NCBI RefSeq assembly: GCF_036924535.1
Contig: NZ_JAZHRT010000001.1
Coordinates: forward strand, 4,898,001-4,962,000
DNA: 64,000 nt
DNA from: Bradyrhizobium sp. AZCC 2262
GTDB lineage: Bacteria > Pseudomonadota > Alphaproteobacteria > Rhizobiales > Xanthobacteraceae
Direction of reading: 5' to 3'
The notes beneath the pieces are model-generated. The model worked only from the letters and a program-made list of their open reading frames with translations, did not search any database and was not told the origin of the DNA. Below, one piece after another: positions 60,490 to 64,000 of the stretch; position 1 is the first letter of the stretch, and each line of letters starts with the position of its first letter. The translations under genes were made by a program, and so were the position numbers.

Positions 60490-61209
60490 CTACCGTTCTT
60501 CACTCGCGCTCTTCAGCGCGGCGATCAGGTCGTCGATTTCCATGCGCTTGCGGAAATCGGGATCGACAAAGCGGGCCTTCACCAATCCGTCGCGGCCGAC
60601 CACGAAGGTCGCGGGGATCGGCAACACCCAGCCATCATTGCCCTGGAAGCTCGCCATATCCTGGTATGACAGCAACCGCTGGATTTCGCTGCCGAGCCAG
60701 ATCGCAAGATTGAGCGACAGCGCGTAGCCATTGTCGAGGTCGGTCAGCACCGGAAACGGCGCTTCCGCCTCGGACTTGAATTTTTCAGCATAGGCCTGCG
60801 TCTCCGGCATGATCGCAACGGTTTGCGCACCCAACGCCTTGATCCGATCCTGGGCCTGGATCACCGCCCGCACATTCAGCCGGCAATAAGGGCACCAGTG
60901 ACCGCGATAAAACATCACCGCAACCGGGCCGTGGTCGATCAATGATTTCAGGCTGACCAGCCGGCCGGTCTCATCCGGCAGCAGGAACGGCGGCATCACC
61001 TCGCCCGGCCGCGGCGCGTTTTCGCCGCCGCCGTTCTCATTGAGCCGCGTGACCAGCCGGTCGACCGCCTCGCCATAGGCCGGAAAGATCTCCCGCCCTG
61101 CCGCGGCGTAGGCCTCGAGCTGGTCGCGCAAGGTGCCTTCCATGTCACGGCAGTGCTGGAACGCCTGCTTGAGACGTTCGGCATTGGCTGATGATAGCGT
61201 CGTTGTCAT
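60490..61209 (-). CDS. Peroxiredoxin-like protein (AhpC/TSA fold)
   Basis: 239 residues. A ~75-residue helical N-terminus precedes a thioredoxin-fold domain (PFLLPDETGRLVSLKSL to VVGRDGLVKARFVDPDF). The active site reads FYRGHWCPYCRLN, a CxxC in place of the usual PxxxTxxC of peroxiredoxins, so it may be a thiol oxidoreductase or an atypical peroxiredoxin. No signal peptide. Alone on this strand with a GGAG site upstream of ATG 61209. Confidence 0.87.
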   Translation of the reverse strand: MTTTLSSANAERLKQAFQHCRDMEGTLRDQLEAYAAAGREIFPAYGEAVDRLVTRLNENGGGENAPRPGEVMPPFLLPDETGRLVSLKSLIDHGPVAVMFYRGHWCPYCRLNVRAVIQAQDRIKALGAQTVAIMPETQAYAEKFKSEAEAPFPVLTDLDNGYALSLNLAIWLGSEIQRLLSYQDMASFQGNDGWVLPIPATFVVGRDGLVKARFVDPDFRKRMEIDDLIAALKSASEER

Positions 61210-61290
61210 GGTGTGCTCCGGCAGATCAGTATTATTTTCCGTTCCGGGCCGCCCCGCAAGGGCGGCCCAAACGCCGCGGCACCGAAAGGC

Positions 61291-61575
61291 TCAGGGCAGA
61301 TAGAAGTTGCCGGTCGGGTCGAGCATGCCGGAGGCCGAGTAGAGCTGGCCCTTGTCCATGAAGAACACGGTGTTCGCAGGCACCTTCCTGGCGTTCTTCA
61401 TCATCGCGTCGTGGTTCTTGGGCGTCGCCGCCATGGCCATCGCCGACATCTTGCCGGGGCCGGCATACATGTAGGCCATGCCCGGATTGAATTCCCAGGG
61501 AACTTGCGAGAAGGCCGTGGTGGCAATGGCAGCGAACGCCGCAGCGGCAATCAGGGTCTTGGAAAAGGCTTTCAT
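61291..61575 (-). CDS. Small exported hypothetical protein
   Basis: 94 residues with a signal peptide (MKAFSKTLIAAAAFAAIATTAFSQ) and a short mature part rich in Met, Ala and Lys (NPGMAYMYAGPGKMSAMAMAATPKNHDAMMKNARKVPANTVFFMDKG) that closes with a C-terminal SASGMLDPTGNFYLP. AGAGGA lies upstream of ATG 61575. The family is a small periplasmic protein of unknown role; the Met-rich stretch might bind copper (speculative). It stands alone. Confidence 0.7.
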   Translation of the reverse strand: MKAFSKTLIAAAAFAAIATTAFSQVPWEFNPGMAYMYAGPGKMSAMAMAATPKNHDAMMKNARKVPANTVFFMDKGQLYSASGMLDPTGNFYLP

Positions 61576-61874
61576 GGGCTTCCTCTGGATGGATGGTGAC
61601 GCCCGCCAATCGGGCGCTAACCCATCAAAGGGCCGCCTGACCTGAATGAGAAATGCCGTTGCACAATCGGTTCGATAGCCGCGACGTATTGAGCGCCAGC
61701 CAATGGCCGACGAGGCACATGCTCGGCCACGGCTGAGCCGCACATAGCGCTGCGCTATGGAGTCGAGAGCCAACCGGCATTTCCTCCGATGCGCGATTTC
61801 AATGATTGTCCTGATGTAGCCGGCCAAATTATTCCGGGGCCAAGGCATAAGACAGAAACAGAGGAGACCACGAC
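61576..61874. other. 299-bp divergent intergenic region
   Basis: Shared upstream region of the small exported protein and the cupin gene. It contains a perfect palindrome (61743-61759). No gene seen. Confidence 0.55.
61743..61759. promoter_or_regulatory. Candidate operator palindrome
   Basis: CATAGCGC-T-GCGCTATG is a perfect 8-bp inverted repeat around one base, located between two divergent exported-protein genes. It may bind a dimeric regulator; it could also be part of a small dispersed repeat. Confidence 0.35.
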
Positions 61875-62366
61875 ATGTTCATATCAAGCATTAAGTCACG
61901 CACCATCTGGCAAGGCCTCGCACTCGCCGGAATGATTGCTGGTTCAATTGCAGCTACCTCGACCGCCATCGCGGGCGAATGCCCGGCCGGCAAGATGCAG
62001 CCCAATGTCCGCCCGATGGTCGACACCAAGCCGGTCGGCGTCACCGACGTCACGCTCGGCGCAATCAACCTCGAGAAGCAGCCGGCCAACATCAGGGATC
62101 GCGAGCTGCGCTTCCGCAAGCTGACGATCGAGCCCGGTGGCATCGTGCCCTGGCACAGCCATGACGACCGCCCCGCGCTGATCTTCGTCCAGCAGGGCGA
62201 GATCGTCGAATACGCCAGCAACTGCGCCGAGCCGATCGTGCACAAGGCCGGCGAGATCAGGCCGGAAGTCGCCGGTACCTCGCACTGGTGGAAGAATCTC
62301 GGCAAGGAGACCGTCATTCTCTATGTCGGCGACGTCCGCAAGGATCCGCACGACCACAACATGTAA
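61875..62366 (+). CDS. Exported cupin-domain protein
   Basis: 163 residues: a signal peptide (residues 1-33, ending TAIAGE), then a small-barrel cupin domain. Metal-site motif 1 is PWHSHDDRPALIFVQQGE and motif 2 lies near SHWWKNLGKE. Periplasmic location is likely; function unknown (perhaps metal binding or a lyase/isomerase). A GAGGAG site precedes the ATG. It is followed by a strong rho-independent terminator, so it is transcribed as a single gene. Confidence 0.82.
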   Translation: MFISSIKSRTIWQGLALAGMIAGSIAATSTAIAGECPAGKMQPNVRPMVDTKPVGVTDVTLGAINLEKQPANIRDRELRFRKLTIEPGGIVPWHSHDDRPALIFVQQGEIVEYASNCAEPIVHKAGEIRPEVAGTSHWWKNLGKETVILYVGDVRKDPHDHNM

Positions 62367-62402
62367 GGAGCTGTAACGAGCGCCACCCGACGTCTCGTTG
62401 CT

Positions 62403-62467
62403 GGATGTGACGTCCTGGGGTCCCGCGTGTCGCCCCACACGCCCAGGCGTCACATCCTTCTTTTCTC
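62403..62467 (+). terminator. Strong rho-independent terminator after the cupin gene
   Basis: GGATGTGACG (62403-62412) pairs with CGTCACATCC (62448-62457) and, beyond a one-base bulge, CCTGGG (62414-62419) with CCCAGG (62442-62447); an inner pair CGTGT/ACACG closes the loop. TTCTTTTCT follows. It lies between the cupin stop codon and the MFS gene. Confidence 0.92.
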
Positions 62468-62489
62468 AAGCGTAACATCGAGAAGCGCC

Positions 62490-63716
62490 ATGACCGCCAT
62501 CTCCGCGCAAATGAAAACGAAAGCGATGGAAATGCACGGCCATTCACCCGGCGTGGTGCTGCGGTCCCTCGTCATCGGCCTCACGGCATTCCTGACCGTG
62601 GTCGATCTGTTCGCCACCCAGGCGATCCTTCCCTCGCTGACCCGGCATTACAACGTCACCCCCGCCGCGATGGGCTTTGCGGTCAACGCGAGCACCATGG
62701 GCATGGCGGTCGCGGGGCTCGTGGTCGGCTTCCTGAGCCCGCACATCGACCGCCGGCTCGGCATTCTGGTAAGCCTCGTCCTGCTCGCGATCCCTACCGC
62801 GCTGCTGGCGAGCGCTCCCGATCTCACCATATTCACGGTGCTGCGCGTCGCGCAGGGCCTCTGCATGGCCTCGGCGTTTGCACTGACGCTCGCCTATCTC
62901 GGCGAGCAATGCAGTTCGATGGATGCGGGTGGCGCGTTCGCGGCCTACATCACCGGCAACGTCGCCAGCAATCTGATCGGACGGCTGGTGTCGGCCGCCC
63001 TCGTCGATACGCTCGGGCTGGCCTCGAACTTCTACTTCTTCACGCTGCTCAATCTTGCCGGTGCGGTGCTGGTCTACTTCACCATCCAGCGCGTCAAGCC
63101 GATGCACGCGATGTCCCCGACGCAATCGCCGTTTGCCGCGACGATCGAGCATTGGCGCAATCCGGCGCTGCGCTCGACCTTTGCCATTGGCTTCTGCATC
63201 CTGTTTGCGTTTATCGGCATCTTCACCTTCGTGAATTTCGTGCTGGTGCGCGCGCCGCTGTCGCTCGGGCGGATGGATCTCGGCTTTGTCTATTTCGTGT
63301 TCGCGCCATCAGTCGTCACGACGCTGTTCGCCGGCAAGGCGGTGGCGCGCTTCGGCACGCGAGCGACGATCTGGGGCGCGCTTGCGGTCGCCGCTGTGGG
63401 TCTGCCGCTGCTGCTGTCTTGGCATCTGGCCGAGGTGCTGACCGGTATGGTGCTGGTCGGCGTCGGCACGTTCTTCGCGCAGGCCTGCGCCACCGGCTTC
63501 GTAGGCCAGGCCGCCAGCGACAGCCGCGGCATTGCCAGCGGAACCTATCTTGCCTGCTATTTTTTCGGCGGCCTCGCCGGCAGCGCCGTGCTCGGCCAGT
63601 TGTTCGACCGCTTGGGATGGACCGCCTGCGTCGCCGGCGTCGGCGCGTCACTGGCTATCGCGGCGCTATTGGCTGCGCGCCTCACGCTTCCTCGGTCCGC
63701 CGGGTCTCCGGCATGA
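62490..63716 (+). CDS. MFS transporter
   Basis: 408 residues with twelve hydrophobic segments, beginning at LRSLVIGLTAFLTVVDLFATQAILPSL (segment 1) and including the motif A-type loop GFLSPHIDRRLG after segment 2. It looks like the bacterial drug/metabolite efflux branch (YdhP/AraJ-like). ATG 62490 has a weak GAGAAG site; the frame extends upstream to 62427. The terminator upstream means it is transcribed separately from the cupin gene or through partial read-through. Its last 35 bases overlap the end of the convergent MFS gene. Confidence 0.85.
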   Translation: MTAISAQMKTKAMEMHGHSPGVVLRSLVIGLTAFLTVVDLFATQAILPSLTRHYNVTPAAMGFAVNASTMGMAVAGLVVGFLSPHIDRRLGILVSLVLLAIPTALLASAPDLTIFTVLRVAQGLCMASAFALTLAYLGEQCSSMDAGGAFAAYITGNVASNLIGRLVSAALVDTLGLASNFYFFTLLNLAGAVLVYFTIQRVKPMHAMSPTQSPFAATIEHWRNPALRSTFAIGFCILFAFIGIFTFVNFVLVRAPLSLGRMDLGFVYFVFAPSVVTTLFAGKAVARFGTRATIWGALAVAAVGLPLLLSWHLAEVLTGMVLVGVGTFFAQACATGFVGQAASDSRGIASGTYLACYFFGGLAGSAVLGQLFDRLGWTACVAGVGASLAIAALLAARLTLPRSAGSPA

Positions 63717-64000
63717 ACAGCCAGATCACCGTCAAGCCAACGGCTGCGATCCCGGCCAGGCCGGTGAAGGCTGTGCTGCTGCCAAAAGTGTCGCTGATAT
63801 AGCCCGCGAGCACCGTGCTCAGCGACGCGCCAATGCCGGTCGCGGTCCCGACGATGCCTTGCGCCAGATTGAAGTGGCCGCTTCCGAAGGCGACATCGGC
63901 CACGATCAGCGGCACCATTACGCTGAGCACCGCCGCGGTGATGCCGTCGAACACCTGCACGGCGACCAGGAGGTAGGGATCGCTCACCACCGCAAACAGC
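63682..64000 (-). CDS. MFS transporter, C-terminal part (runs out of the window)
   Basis: About 105 codons of the 3' end are visible (LFAVVSDPYLLVAVQVFDGITAAVLSVMVPLIVADVAFG, then FNLAQGIVGTATGIGASLSTVLAGYISDTFG and a last membrane segment), all typical of the second half of an MFS permease. The start lies beyond base 64000. The stop codon side overlaps the 3' end of the MFS gene on the other strand by 35 bases, a tail-to-tail overlap. Confidence 0.85.
   Translation of the reverse strand, partial: LFAVVSDPYLLVAVQVFDGITAAVLSVMVPLIVADVAFGSGHFNLAQGIVGTATGIGASLSTVLAGYISDTFGSSTAFTGLAGIAAVGLTVIWLFMPETRRTEEA

Overview
The window looks like chromosomal DNA of a Bradyrhizobium-type alphaproteobacterium. 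The evidence is high GC, many ABC, TRAP and CoA-dependent catabolic genes, a nitrate-assimilation cluster of the nrtABC / bjgb / flp / nasC type described in Bradyrhizobium, a BJP-1-like B3 metallo-beta-lactamase, and many short inverted-repeat sequences between genes of the kind scattered through Bradyrhizobium genomes. All identifications rest on reading the sequence and on recall of protein families; no database search was run.

Layout. 0-8.3 kb: end of an SMP-30 lactonase, a B3 metallo-beta-lactamase, an aldehyde dehydrogenase, a transketolase / pyruvate dehydrogenase E1-like enzyme divergent from an Lrp/AsnC regulator, a repeat-filled gap and a DJ-1/PfpI membrane-anchored protein. 8.3-9.9 kb: an IS110/IS1111-type insertion sequence with a long structured 3' non-coding part. 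10-16.4 kb: alcohol dehydrogenase, the remnant of an autotransporter barrel, an EamA transporter, a LysR-AKR pair facing a VOC-RidA-ATC hydrolase operon. 16.4-28.3 kb: an accessory-looking stretch (DUF805 protein, MASE1 histidine kinase overlapping a short-chain dehydrogenase, paired DUF1254/DUF1214 exported proteins, winged-helix/TPR regulator, exported methyltransferase-like protein, GFA protein) with repeat debris in its gaps.

28.3-36.2 kb: nrtA-nrtB-nrtC-bjgb-flp-nasC, all on the minus strand. They should import nitrate by an ABC transporter, reduce it to nitrite and remove nitric oxide with the haemoglobin/flavoprotein pair. A sigma-54-like promoter and two inverted repeats lie upstream of nrtA. 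36.2-43.3 kb: intradiol dioxygenase, serine hydrolase, HWE histidine kinase and a complete TRAP transporter (dctP-Q-M) with strong hairpins between dctP and dctQ. 44-49 kb: PraR-like XRE regulator, GST, a crotonase without the usual glutamates, an isopropylmalate dehydrogenase-like enzyme and a zinc alcohol dehydrogenase.

49-55.7 kb: a complete peptide-type ABC transporter (binding protein, two permeases, two ATPases) downstream of a family III CoA-transferase. 55.9-60.5 kb: carbon-storage genes, namely glycogen synthase, a patatin-like hydrolase and 3-hydroxybutyrate dehydrogenase with a divergent LysR regulator. 60.5-64 kb: peroxiredoxin-like protein, a small exported protein, an exported cupin followed by a strong terminator, an MFS transporter and the end of a second, convergent MFS gene. 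No rRNA, tRNA or CRISPR array was seen.
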